In this document: positions 53,521 to 61,380 of the stretch, in pieces | How the letters are laid out: each line of letters opens with the position of its first letter | Position numbering within the stretch: position 1 is the stretch's first letter | Assembly: GCF_019303495.1 (NCBI RefSeq) | Contig: NZ_JAEVFI010000007.1 | Coordinates: 79,342 to 143,341 of the forward strand | Length of the DNA: 64,000 nt | Origin: Streptomyces sp. JJ66 | GTDB lineage: Bacteria > Actinomycetota > Actinomycetes > Streptomycetales > Streptomycetaceae | Reading direction: 5' to 3' | Translations under genes and position numbers: made by a program | Notes under the pieces: generated by a model | What the model was told of the DNA's origin: nothing | The model's database searches: none | What the model saw: only the letters and a program-made list of their open reading frames with translations

Positions 53521-54144
53521 TCAGCAGATGCCCCCGGCGAAACGTTCTCCCTCGCATGGCTCACGCAGCATCCGGCCGACCTCGGTGAAGCCGGCCGCAC
53601 CGGCCAGCCCTGCAAGGTCGTCGATCGGCCATCGGTAGGCTGTCGTCACCTTGTGGTCGAACGCCGTGGTCGGCTCACCTTCCGACTCGAAGAAGGCGAG
53701 CAGAAGAGTTCCGTCGGGCACGAGCACCCGATGGAACTCGGCGAAGTACGCCAGCACGTCCTGCGGTGGGGCGTGAATGATCGAATACCAGGACACGATG
53801 CCCTGCAACTGGCCATCGGCCAGGTCGAGGGCATCCATGGAACCGACCTCGAACCGCAGGTCCGGGTATGTCTCCCGCGCGAGATCGATCATCACCGGCG
53901 ACAAGTCGACGCCGAAGACGTCCAGCCCCAGATCCCGCAGGTGTGCGGTGACAGGTCCAGGGCCGCATCCCAGCTCGGCGACGGGCCCAGAGCCGGCGCC
54001 CCGCACAGCTTCGGCGAACGCGGCGAGCACCGCGCGATCCAGCGGAAGAGTGCTGAGGTCGTCGCGTGGCAATTCGGCATAGCGCACAGCGACGGCATCG
54101 TAGGCATCAGCTGTCGCACCGTGATACGAGGAAAGTTCAGTCAC
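53521..54144 (-). CDS. Class I SAM-dependent methyltransferase
   Basis: A 207-residue methyltransferase. SAM-binding motif I is VAELGCGPGPVTAHL near residue 55, followed by VFGVDLSPVMIDLAR (acidic residue for the ribose) and GSMDALDLADGQLQGIVSWY. YHGATADAYDAVAVRYAE at the N-terminus is typical of streptomycete small-molecule methyltransferases. The C-terminus ends at GERFAGGIC, about ten residues shorter than similar proteins usually are, so the last strand may be altered. Substrate unknown. It lies near the CDPS operon but on the other strand and after a terminator, so a role in its product is only a possibility. Confidence 0.85.
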   Translation of the reverse strand: MTELSSYHGATADAYDAVAVRYAELPRDDLSTLPLDRAVLAAFAEAVRGAGSGPVAELGCGPGPVTAHLRDLGLDVFGVDLSPVMIDLARETYPDLRFEVGSMDALDLADGQLQGIVSWYSIIHAPPQDVLAYFAEFHRVLVPDGTLLLAFFESEGEPTTAFDHKVTTAYRWPIDDLAGLAGAAGFTEVGRMLREPCEGERFAGGIC

Positions 54145-54551
54145 AAGCGAGGACCCTAGAGCCTTCCTGACGCTGACGGCTGGCTATCGGACAGGCCCAC
54201 TGGCGACTGCTCGAAGCGACAGTGGCGCCACATGTGTTGCACACGATAGTGTCGCTCACACTGGCGCTGAGCTGCACAAAGTGGTCCCCACTCGCCTCGC
54301 GCCACACGGTTACCCCCAGAGAAGACGACATCTGGCGAGGAGCGACGAGGGCCGAGGTGAGCAGCCGGGTCGCCACAGTGCACGGGCAGGGCGCGCCGTC
54401 GTGTACACCACCACAGTTCCTCCCCCTGTGTGGCCCGTGTGGACCCTGTGTTCCCTCGGTCGGGCACTGTGACCCGAGAACGGCGAGCGACGCTCCGGAG
54501 GCCGCTACGATCAGCCCACCCGGCTGATCGCTCGACGTTCAGGAGTGCCAC
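54145..54551. other. 407-bp gap; short palindromes only
   Basis: No supported gene. A 10-bp palindrome GTGGCGCCAC (54222-54231) lies within a wider dyad AGCGACA (54215-54221)/TGTCGCT (54250-54256), upstream of the methyltransferase start. The rest probably carries the promoters of the two flanking genes. Confidence 0.4.
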
Positions 54552-54896
54552 GTGGATGCTCACGGAGACGACTTCGGTAGGTGGATGGCCGAGGGGGCCG
54601 TCGGTACCGTGCAGCGCACGGAGGAAGAATGGACGGTCATCGCCGGGTACGTCCGGCATGCGGCCAACAAAGTCGGCCCACCGCTTCCTTTGTGCCTCCC
54701 CGGAGAGTCCCAGGAGTGTGGGCGGACGGCACAACAACACGTGCTGGCGTGGGCGGCCGCGCTGAAGGCAGCCGCTCATCACATCATCGAGCAGTCGGCT
54801 CCGTCCCAGGCCCGCGCGGCCCATGTCGCGGGTCCCTTGTACCAACAACACCTGGCGCAGCTCCGGGAGCAGGCCGTGGGCCGCCCCCGGAGCTGA
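54552..54896 (+). CDS. Hypothetical protein, 114 residues
   Basis: A helical protein with DFGRWMAEGAVGTVQRTEEE, WTVIAGYVRHAANKV and a long alanine-rich C-terminal helix (VLAWAAALKAAAHHIIEQ, AGPLYQQHLAQLREQ). No family recognised. GTG 54552 is preceded by AGGAG at a good distance. It ends 24 bp before the PfkB kinase gene and may be co-transcribed with it. Confidence 0.55.
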   Translation: MDAHGDDFGRWMAEGAVGTVQRTEEEWTVIAGYVRHAANKVGPPLPLCLPGESQECGRTAQQHVLAWAAALKAAAHHIIEQSAPSQARAAHVAGPLYQQHLAQLREQAVGRPRS

Positions 54897-54920
54897 CCGC
54901 CGAGGCCGAGAGGAGCACCG

Positions 54921-55826
54921 GTGATCGTGGTGGCTGGGGAGGCGTTGATCGATCTGGTGCCGGAGGGGGAAGCGGGGGTGCTGGCGGCGCGGCGGCCTGT
55001 GCCCGGGGGCGGGCCGTACAACACGGCGATCGCGCTGGCCCGGCTCGGTACGCGGACGGCGTTTTGTTCGCGGGTCTCCACCGACGCCTTCGGACAGGCG
55101 CTCCTCCAGCGGCTGGAGGCGGAAGGCGTCGGCGTCGAACTGGTGCAGCGGGGGGACGAACCGACTCCGCTCGCGGTCGCCACCATCGAGGCCACCGGGT
55201 CCGCCGAGTACGGCTTTTACGTCCAGGGCACGGCGGACCGGCTGTTCGAGTACCCCGGTCGGCTTCCCGCCGACGCCCGCGCACTGTCCGTGGGCACCTG
55301 CTCGCTGGTCCTCGACCCCGGTGCCACGGCCTACGCGGAGCTGATGCGGGCGGCGGCCGAGCGCGGGGTTTTCGTCGCCCTCGACCCCAACATCCGCCCC
55401 GGCCTCATCCCGGACGCCGCCGCCTACCGCGCGCGCTTCACCAGCTGGCTGCCGCACGTCTCCCTGCTGAAGCTCAGCGCGGAGGACGCACAGTGGCTGG
55501 GCGGCGATATCGGCGGCTGGCTGGACGCGGGGCCGGCCGCCGTGGTGGTGACGCGTGGCGCTGACGGGCTGTCCGTCACCACCCGGGCGGGGCGAGTGGC
55601 TGCCGTGCCGGGGGTACCGGTGGACGTGGTGGACACCATCGGCGCCGGGGACACCGCGAACGCGGCCCTGCTGCACGCCCTGGCCGGGCGCGGCCTGCTC
55701 CGGCCCGGCGCGCTGGCCTCCGTGACACCGGACACCTGGCGCTCCGTGCTGGCCTTCGCCGCCCGGGCCGCTGCCCTCACCTGCACCCGCCCCGGCGCCC
55801 AACCCCCGCACGCCGACGCGCTGTAG
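54921..55826 (+). CDS. PfkB-family carbohydrate kinase
   Basis: A 301-residue ribokinase-fold sugar kinase. MIVVAGEALIDLVPE at the N-terminus, the substrate-binding RPVPGGGPYNTAIALARLG, and the C-terminal signature DTIGAGDTANAALL, which contains the catalytic Asp and anion hole. LDPNIRPGLIPD is typical of fructokinases. Likely a fructokinase-like enzyme; the substrate is not certain. GTG 54921 with GAGAGGAG upstream. The DeoR regulator that converges on it could be its controller. Confidence 0.9.
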   Translation: MIVVAGEALIDLVPEGEAGVLAARRPVPGGGPYNTAIALARLGTRTAFCSRVSTDAFGQALLQRLEAEGVGVELVQRGDEPTPLAVATIEATGSAEYGFYVQGTADRLFEYPGRLPADARALSVGTCSLVLDPGATAYAELMRAAAERGVFVALDPNIRPGLIPDAAAYRARFTSWLPHVSLLKLSAEDAQWLGGDIGGWLDAGPAAVVVTRGADGLSVTTRAGRVAAVPGVPVDVVDTIGAGDTANAALLHALAGRGLLRPGALASVTPDTWRSVLAFAARAAALTCTRPGAQPPHADAL

Positions 55827-55901
55827 AGGTCCGTGCGCGCGACGCCGCCGGAGTGCGGGCCGGTGCCGGTCAGCCGCGTCGCCGCCGGGCGCGGGCCGGG
55901 G

Positions 55902-56882
55902 TCAGCCGCGTCGCCGGGGGGTGAGGTCGGCCACCGGGGCCGGGGCGGAACGCAGCGGCGGGGGCGGGGTGTTGCGGCGCTGCGCCGGGAGCGGCACGTC
56001 GGCCCGGGGGGCGGATGGGGCAGGGGGCTCCCCGTGGGGCGCGGGGCTCGGCTGGGGCGCGGAGGGCGGCTGGGGCGCGGGGGGCGCGCCCGCTCCGGCT
56101 CCCGCTCCGGCGACCGCGATCTGCACGCCCTGGTCGGCCAGCGCCTGGAGCTCCGCCGCCGCCCGGTCGTCCGCCACGGGCGGCTCGTCCGTGACCAGGT
56201 GGGTGATCAGGTCCGTCGGCACGGTCTGGAACATGGTGTCCGTACCCAGCTTGCTGTGGTCGGCCAGGACGACGACTTCGGCCGCTGCCTGCACCAGGGC
56301 ACGGTCCACGCTGGAGGAGAGCATGTTGGAGGTGGACAGGCCGCGTTCGGCGGTGAGCCCGCTGCCGGAGAGGAAGGCGCGGGAGACGCGCAGCCCCTGG
56401 AGCGACTGCTCGGCGCCGCTGCCGACGAGCGCGTAGTTGGAGCCGCGCAGGGTGCCGCCGGTCATCACCACCTCCACCCGGTTGGCGTGCGCCAGCGCCT
56501 GCGCGACGAGCAGGGAGTTGGTGACGACGGTGAGCCCCGGCACGCGGGCCAGGCGGCGGGCGAGTTCCTGGGTGGTGGTACCCGCGCCCACCACGATGGC
56601 CTCGCCCTCGTGGACCAGGCTTGCGGCGAGGTCGGCGATGGCCGTCTTCTCGGCGGTGGCCAGGTGGGCCTTGTGCGGGAACCCGGACTCGCGGGTGTAG
56701 CCGCCGGGCAGGACCGCACCGCCGTGTCTGCGGTCCAGCAGCCCTTCGGCCTCCAGCGCGCGGACGTCACGCCGCACGGTCACTTCGGAGGTCTGGACGA
56801 CGCGGGCCAGTTCCCGGAGCGAGACCGCTCCGTTGGCCCGCACCATCTCTAGGATGAGTTGTCGACGTTCTGCAGCGAACAC
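55902..56882 (-). CDS. DeoR/GlpR-family transcriptional regulator
   Basis: A 326-residue repressor. The N-terminal HTH is FAAERRQLILEMVRANGAVS, then LRELARVVQTSEVTVRRDVR and RRHGGAVLPGG. The DeoR sugar-phosphate sensor domain follows (VVGAGTTTQELARRL, VVTNSLLVAQAL, VVMTGGTLRGSNYALVG, VVVLADHSKLGTDTM). A ~70-residue proline/alanine-rich tail (GAGAGAPPAPQPPSAP...) is unusual for the family. GTG 56882. Typical effectors are sugar phosphates; the convergent PfkB kinase is a candidate target. Confidence 0.92.
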   Translation of the reverse strand: MFAAERRQLILEMVRANGAVSLRELARVVQTSEVTVRRDVRALEAEGLLDRRHGGAVLPGGYTRESGFPHKAHLATAEKTAIADLAASLVHEGEAIVVGAGTTTQELARRLARVPGLTVVTNSLLVAQALAHANRVEVVMTGGTLRGSNYALVGSGAEQSLQGLRVSRAFLSGSGLTAERGLSTSNMLSSSVDRALVQAAAEVVVLADHSKLGTDTMFQTVPTDLITHLVTDEPPVADDRAAAELQALADQGVQIAVAGAGAGAGAPPAPQPPSAPQPSPAPHGEPPAPSAPRADVPLPAQRRNTPPPPLRSAPAPVADLTPRRRG

Positions 56883-57040
56883 GGAACTGACAGTAACGCG
56901 CCCGACCGTCGGCTTTCAGCTATCGCCCGCAAATAACCGGAATTGGCCATGTCGGACATCGGGTTGTGGTAGAGGAGCCGCGCCCTGTGAGCGCCTGCGC
57001 CGTGGCGCCGCCCGCCCGCGTCGGTCGGCCCCGCTCCCTG

Positions 57041-58462
57041 TCAGTCCTGGGCGGCCTTGCGCGTGTGCAGCTGGCGCGCGACCTCGGCGATCGAACCCGA
57101 CAGCGACGGGTACACCGTGAAGGCGTTCGCGATCTGTTCCACCGTCAGGTTGTTATCGACCGCGATCGAGATCGGGTGGATCAGTTCGCTCGCCCGGGGC
57201 GAGACGACGACACCGCCGACGACGATCCCGGTGCCCGGGCGGCAGAACAGCTTCACGAAACCGTCCCGCACGCCCTGCATCTTCGCGCGCGGATTGCGCA
57301 GCAGCGGCAGTTTGACCGTCCAGGCGTCGATCGTGCCCGCGTCGATCTCGGCCTGTGAGTAACCGACCGTGGCGATCTCCGGGTCGGTGAAGATGTTCGC
57401 GGAAACCGTCTTCAGCGTCAGCGGCGCGACCGTCTCGCCCAGGAAGTGGTACATCGCGATCCGGCCCTGCATGGCGGCGACGGAGGCGAGGGCGAAGACG
57501 CCGGTGCAGTCACCGGCCGCGTAGACGCCGGGCGCGGAGGTGCGCGAGACCTTGTCCGTCCAGATGTGCCCGGAGTCCTTCAGCCGCACCCCGGCCTCCT
57601 CCAGGCCGATGCCGGAGGTGTTGGGGACGGCGCCGACGGCCATCAGGCAGTGCGAGCCGGAGATGACGCGGCCGTCGTTCAGCGTGACCTCCACCCGGTC
57701 ACCCACCCGCTTGGCGGAGGCGGCGCGGGAGCGCGCCATCACGTTCATGCCGCGACGCCGGAAGACGTCCTCCAGCACGGCCGCCGCGTCCGGGTCCTCA
57801 CCGGGCAACACCCGGTCGCGGGAGGAGACGAGGGTGACGCGGGAACCGAGCGCCTGGTAGGCCCCGGCGAACTCGGCGCCGGTGACACCGGAGCCGACGA
57901 CGATCAGCTCCTCGGGCAGCTCACCCAGGTCGTAGACCTGCGTCCAGTTCAAGATGCGCTCGCCGTCCGGCTGGGCGTCCGGGATCTCGCGCGGGTGACC
58001 GCCGGTGGCCAGCAGCACGGCATCGGCCGTCAGCCGCTCCTCGGTGCCGTCCACCGCGCGGACGACGACCTCACGCGAGCCGTCCGGCGCCCGCTGCGGC
58101 TCCAGCCGCCCGTGGCCGCGCATGACCCGCGCCCCGGCCCGCGTCACCGCGGCGGTGATGTCGTGCGACTGGGCGAGCGCCAGGCGCTTCACCCGGCGGT
58201 TGACCTTGCCCAGGTCCACCCCGATGCCGTTCCCGGACGCGTCCCCGTCGAGCGTGATGCCCAGCTCCTGGTAGGAGGAGTCGAACGTCGTCTTGACCTC
58301 GGCGGTGGCGATCAGCGTCTTGGACGGCACGCAGTCGGTGAGCACCGACGCACCGCCCAGCCCGTCCCGATCGACGACGGTCACCGCCGCCCCGAGCTGG
58401 GCGGCCACCAGTGCCGCCTCGTAGCCACCAGGTCCACCACCGATAATCACGATCCGCGTCAC
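57041..58462 (-). CDS. lpdA: LpdA-type NAD(P)H quinone reductase (flavoprotein disulfide reductase family)
   Basis: A 473-residue FAD enzyme built like dihydrolipoamide dehydrogenase: FAD motif VIIGGGPGGYEAALVA, NAD motif VVGSGVTGAEFAGAYQALG, FAD motif GVYAAGDCTGVFALASVA, and a dimerisation domain. The redox-active C-x4-C is broken: GGASVLTDCVPSK has Ser39 where the first cysteine should be and keeps Cys44. M. tuberculosis LpdA (Rv3303c) also lacks the pair and reduces quinones. It is therefore not a lipoamide dehydrogenase. GTG 58462. Divergent from the GGCT gene. Confidence 0.9.
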   Translation of the reverse strand: MTRIVIIGGGPGGYEAALVAAQLGAAVTVVDRDGLGGASVLTDCVPSKTLIATAEVKTTFDSSYQELGITLDGDASGNGIGVDLGKVNRRVKRLALAQSHDITAAVTRAGARVMRGHGRLEPQRAPDGSREVVVRAVDGTEERLTADAVLLATGGHPREIPDAQPDGERILNWTQVYDLGELPEELIVVGSGVTGAEFAGAYQALGSRVTLVSSRDRVLPGEDPDAAAVLEDVFRRRGMNVMARSRAASAKRVGDRVEVTLNDGRVISGSHCLMAVGAVPNTSGIGLEEAGVRLKDSGHIWTDKVSRTSAPGVYAAGDCTGVFALASVAAMQGRIAMYHFLGETVAPLTLKTVSANIFTDPEIATVGYSQAEIDAGTIDAWTVKLPLLRNPRAKMQGVRDGFVKLFCRPGTGIVVGGVVVSPRASELIHPISIAVDNNLTVEQIANAFTVYPSLSGSIAEVARQLHTRKAAQD

Positions 58463-58591
58463 GTACTCCAGTGTCGCGCACGCCCCCGCGCACCACCCGT
58501 CCGCCCCCTGCCGCGCGCGTCGCCCGAGCGGGGTGCCGGGCGACGCGGGCGACGCGGGTGCCCGTCTGGAGCGCCCCGTTACCCTTTCTCC

Positions 58592-59029
58592 ATGTCGCTC
58601 TACGCCGCGTACGCCGGAAACCTCGACGCCCGGCTGATGGCCCGCCGCGCCCCGCACTCCCCGCTGCGCGGCACCGGCTGGATCACCGGCTGGCGGCTGA
58701 CGTTCGGCGGCGAGCACCTGGGCTGGGAGGGTGCGCTGGCCACCCTGGTGGAGGCCCCCCGCGCGGAGGTCTTCGTCGCGCTGTACGACATCGCGCCGAT
58801 GGACGAGGAGGCGATGGACCGCTGGGAGGGCGTCGGCCTCGACATCTACCGCCGCATGCGCATCAAGGTGCACACCCTCGACGGCGACGAGGCGGCGTGG
58901 ATCTACGTGCTCAACGGCTTCGAGGGCGGCCTGCCCTCCCCGCGCTACCTCGGCGAGATCGCCGACGCCGCCGAGTCGGCGGGCGCACCGCACGACTACG
59001 TGATGACGCTGCGCAAACACCCCTGCTGA
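58592..59029 (+). CDS. Gamma-glutamylcyclotransferase-fold protein
   Basis: A 145-residue protein of the GGCT/AIG2-like fold. It begins SLYAAYAGNLDARLMARRAP; in active enzymes this loop is Y-G/A-S-N-L, and here A-G-N-L is close to it. GWRLTFGGEHLGWEG and ALYDIAPMDEEAMDRWEG follow; the glutamate of MDEEAMDRWEG is in the region of the catalytic acid. Substrate unknown; possibly gamma-glutamyl peptides. ATG 58592. A conserved neighbour of lpdA in streptomycetes as I recall. Confidence 0.85.
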   Translation: MSLYAAYAGNLDARLMARRAPHSPLRGTGWITGWRLTFGGEHLGWEGALATLVEAPRAEVFVALYDIAPMDEEAMDRWEGVGLDIYRRMRIKVHTLDGDEAAWIYVLNGFEGGLPSPRYLGEIADAAESAGAPHDYVMTLRKHPC

Positions 59030-59129
59030 GGCCCCGGCCCACCGGACCCGGCTGAGGCCCCGGCTCACCGGACCCGCCCGGGGCGGTCCGGACGCAGCCG
59101 CCCGGTCCCGCGCGCACGGGCCGGCCGGC

Positions 59130-60143
59130 TCAGGGGCGAGGGGGCCGGGTGAGGGTGTTCTCACTGCCGCGGCCGTGGAAGTAGTCCGTGACGTTGGCGA
59201 GGGTGGTGTGGATGATCTGGCCGACCGCGTCCTGGGTGTAGTACGCCTGGTGCGAGGTGACCAGCACGTTGCTGAAGGTCATCAGCCGGGCCAGGTGTTC
59301 GTCGGTCATCACCTCCTGGGACTTGTCCAGGAAGAAGACCCCGGCCTCCTCCTCGTATACGTCCAGACCCACCCCGCTCAGCTTGCCCGCGCGGAGCACT
59401 TCCAGCAGGGCACCGGTGTCCACCAGACCGCCCCGGCTGGAGTTGACCAGGATCGCGTCCTCCTTCATGAGGTCCAGGGCATCGGCGTTTACCAGGTGGT
59501 AGGTCTCCGGCAGCAGTGGCACGTGCAGGCTGATCAGATCCGACTCGGCCAGCAGCTGCTCGCGCTCCACGTAGCGCATGCCCAGCGCCTCGCACTCGGC
59601 GTTCCGCGTCACGTCCCAGCCCAGCAGTCGCATGCCGAAGCCGTGAGCGATCCTGGCGAACGCGGTGCCGATCCGGCCGGTGCCCAGCACACCCGCCGTC
59701 CGGCCGTGCAGGTCGCGCCCCATCAGCCCGTCCAGCCGGAAGTCGAACTCCCGGGTGCGGTGGGCGGCGCGCACGATCCGGCGGTCCACGGCCAGCGCCA
59801 GCGCCCAGGCGAACTCGGCGACCGAGTACGGCGAGTAGGCCGAGACCCGGGCCACCGTCAGCCCCAGTTCCCGGGCGGCGTCCACGTCGATGTTGTTGTA
59901 GCCGGTGGACCGCTGGGCGATCATCTTGGTGCCGCCTTCGGCCAGCAGCCGCAGCACCTGGGCGTCCAGGGTGTCGTTGACGCCGCTGAGGACCACCTCA
60001 TGGCCGCGCGCGGTCGGGGCGGTGTCCCGGTTCAGGAAGAGCCCAAGGCAGCGCAGTCCGTGCTGGCCCCCGAACTCCTGGTCGCAGGCTTGACGCAAGA
60101 GAGGCTCCTCGTCCGCGAGCACCCCGTAGGCCACGATCTCCAT
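59130..60143 (-). CDS. D-2-hydroxyacid dehydrogenase (D-lactate dehydrogenase-like)
   Basis: A 337-residue NAD-dependent enzyme. Substrate-binding RSTGYNNIDVDAARELGLTV in parts, ARVSAYSPYSVAEFAWALAL; the NAD fold HGRTAGVLGTGRIGTAFARI; NSSRGGLVDTGAL with the catalytic Arg region, EEEAGVFFLD, and the catalytic His in VLVTSHQAYYTQDAV. These match fermentative D-lactate dehydrogenases (LdhA). It would reduce pyruvate to D-lactate when oxygen is short. ATG 60143. Not part of the core order I remember here, so possibly an addition. Confidence 0.9.
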   Translation of the reverse strand: MEIVAYGVLADEEPLLRQACDQEFGGQHGLRCLGLFLNRDTAPTARGHEVVLSGVNDTLDAQVLRLLAEGGTKMIAQRSTGYNNIDVDAARELGLTVARVSAYSPYSVAEFAWALALAVDRRIVRAAHRTREFDFRLDGLMGRDLHGRTAGVLGTGRIGTAFARIAHGFGMRLLGWDVTRNAECEALGMRYVEREQLLAESDLISLHVPLLPETYHLVNADALDLMKEDAILVNSSRGGLVDTGALLEVLRAGKLSGVGLDVYEEEAGVFFLDKSQEVMTDEHLARLMTFSNVLVTSHQAYYTQDAVGQIIHTTLANVTDYFHGRGSENTLTRPPRP

Positions 60144-60393
60144 GCGTTCTCCTCACCCTGGTCTCGGTCCCGGTCTTCTGGGGCACGGTCCCGCCCCGCC
60201 CATGATCCCGCTTGCTTGCCCCGCCGCGCCCCCGGGGGCGCGGTTGCCGCCCCCGGCCGGGTGCCAGGGCCGGAAGGGGAGGCCGCGCCGCACTCACCCG
60301 GAGCGGGTCCGGGAGCGGTGCTGGCGGCGGGCGCGGAAGCTACGAAAGCGGGGGAGGGACCTCGTGGGATCTCACGGAGTCCCCGAAGGGCAT

Positions 60394-60423
60394 CTACGCG
60401 CGTAGGCGAAAACCCGCTACCCT
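60394..60423 (+). promoter_or_regulatory. Leaderless promoter with palindromic operator before the nucleoside phosphorylase gene
   Basis: A -10-like TACCCT (60418-60423) ends 6 bases before the GTG start at 60430, so transcription probably begins at the start codon. The -35 position, 17-18 bp upstream, is covered by a perfect 12-bp palindrome CTACGCGCGTAG (60394-60405). There is no ribosome-binding sequence before the GTG, which agrees with a leaderless mRNA. The repressor is unknown. Confidence 0.55.
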
Positions 60424-60429
60424 CGTCGC

Positions 60430-61242
60430 GTGAATGCTTCAGAGAACCCCACCGACCCGCACCGCGCCGCCGGCGCGGCGGCGTCCCGGCTGCGCGAGCT
60501 GACCGGCGCCGAGACCCACGACGTCGCCCTGGTGATGGGCTCCGGCTGGGTGCCCGCCGCCGAGGCCCTGGGCACGCCCGAGTCCGAGTTCCCCGTGACC
60601 GAGCTGCCCGGATTCCCCCCGCCCGCCGTCGCGGGCCACGCGGGCACGATCCGCTCCTACCACCTCGGTGACAAGCGCGCGCTGGTCTTCCTGGGCCGCA
60701 CGCACTACTACGAGGGTCGCGGCGTCGCCTCCGTCGCGCACGGCGTGCGGACGGCCGCCGCCGCGGGCTGCAAGACGGTCGTTCTCACCAACGGCTGCGG
60801 CGGCCTGCGCCCGGGCATGCGCCCCGGCCAGCCGGTACTGATCAGCGACCACATCAACCTGACGGCCGCCTCCCCCATCGCCGGGGCCAACTTCGTCGAC
60901 CTCACCGACCTGTACTCGCCGCGCCTGCGCGCCATGTGCAAGGAGATCGACTCCTCGCTGGAGGAGGGCGTCTACGTCCAGCTCCCCGGTCCGCACTACG
61001 AGACGCCGGCCGAAATCGGCATGATCCGGGCGATCGGCGGGGACCTGGTGGGCATGTCCACCGTCCTGGAAGCCATCGCCGCACGTGAGGCCGGGGCCGA
61101 GGTGCTCGGCATCTCGCTCGTCACCAACCTCGCCGCCGGCATGACCGGCGAGCCGCTCAACCACGAAGAGGTCCTCCAGGCCGGACGCGACTCGGCGACG
61201 CGGATGGGCACCCTGCTCGCCCAGGTACTCAGCCGCGTCTGA
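60430..61242 (+). CDS. Purine-nucleoside phosphorylase
   Basis: Splits purine nucleosides with phosphate to base and ribose-1-phosphate. 270 residues, trimeric (PNP/MTAP) type: [16 protein letters not shown] (phosphate), [71 protein letters not shown], and [18 protein letters not shown] with the base-binding Asn. GTG 60430, probably leaderless. The following phosphomannomutase-family gene could use the sugar phosphate produced. Confidence 0.94.
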   Translation: MNASENPTDPHRAAGAAASRLRELTGAETHDVALVMGSGWVPAAEALGTPESEFPVTELPGFPPPAVAGHAGTIRSYHLGDKRALVFLGRTHYYEGRGVASVAHGVRTAAAAGCKTVVLTNGCGGLRPGMRPGQPVLISDHINLTAASPIAGANFVDLTDLYSPRLRAMCKEIDSSLEEGVYVQLPGPHYETPAEIGMIRAIGGDLVGMSTVLEAIAAREAGAEVLGISLVTNLAAGMTGEPLNHEEVLQAGRDSATRMGTLLAQVLSRV

Positions 61243-61313
61243 CCCGCCCGCCCGGCCCCGGCGGCTCCCGGCCGCACCGGGCTGGCCGACCACACCGGGG
61301 CCGCCGACCGTGC

Positions 61314-61361
61314 CCGGCCCGACGCCCGCACCCGGCCCGACGCCCGTCCCCGGCCCGACGA
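61314..61361. repeat. 18-bp tandem repeat upstream of the phosphomutase gene
   Basis: Units CCCGGCCCGACGCCCGCA-like start at 61314 and 61332, with a partial third at 61350. They lie between the phosphorylase stop and the phosphomutase start. The two full units differ at two positions. Confidence 0.7.
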
Positions 61362-61380
61362 CAGAAAGCCGCAGGAACCC

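Noticed and set aside
53521..54144. Methyltransferase as a tailoring enzyme of the cyclodipeptide pathway
   Set aside because: It is on the opposite strand, behind a terminator and a mobile-element remnant, and has no specific link; kept only as a remote possibility.
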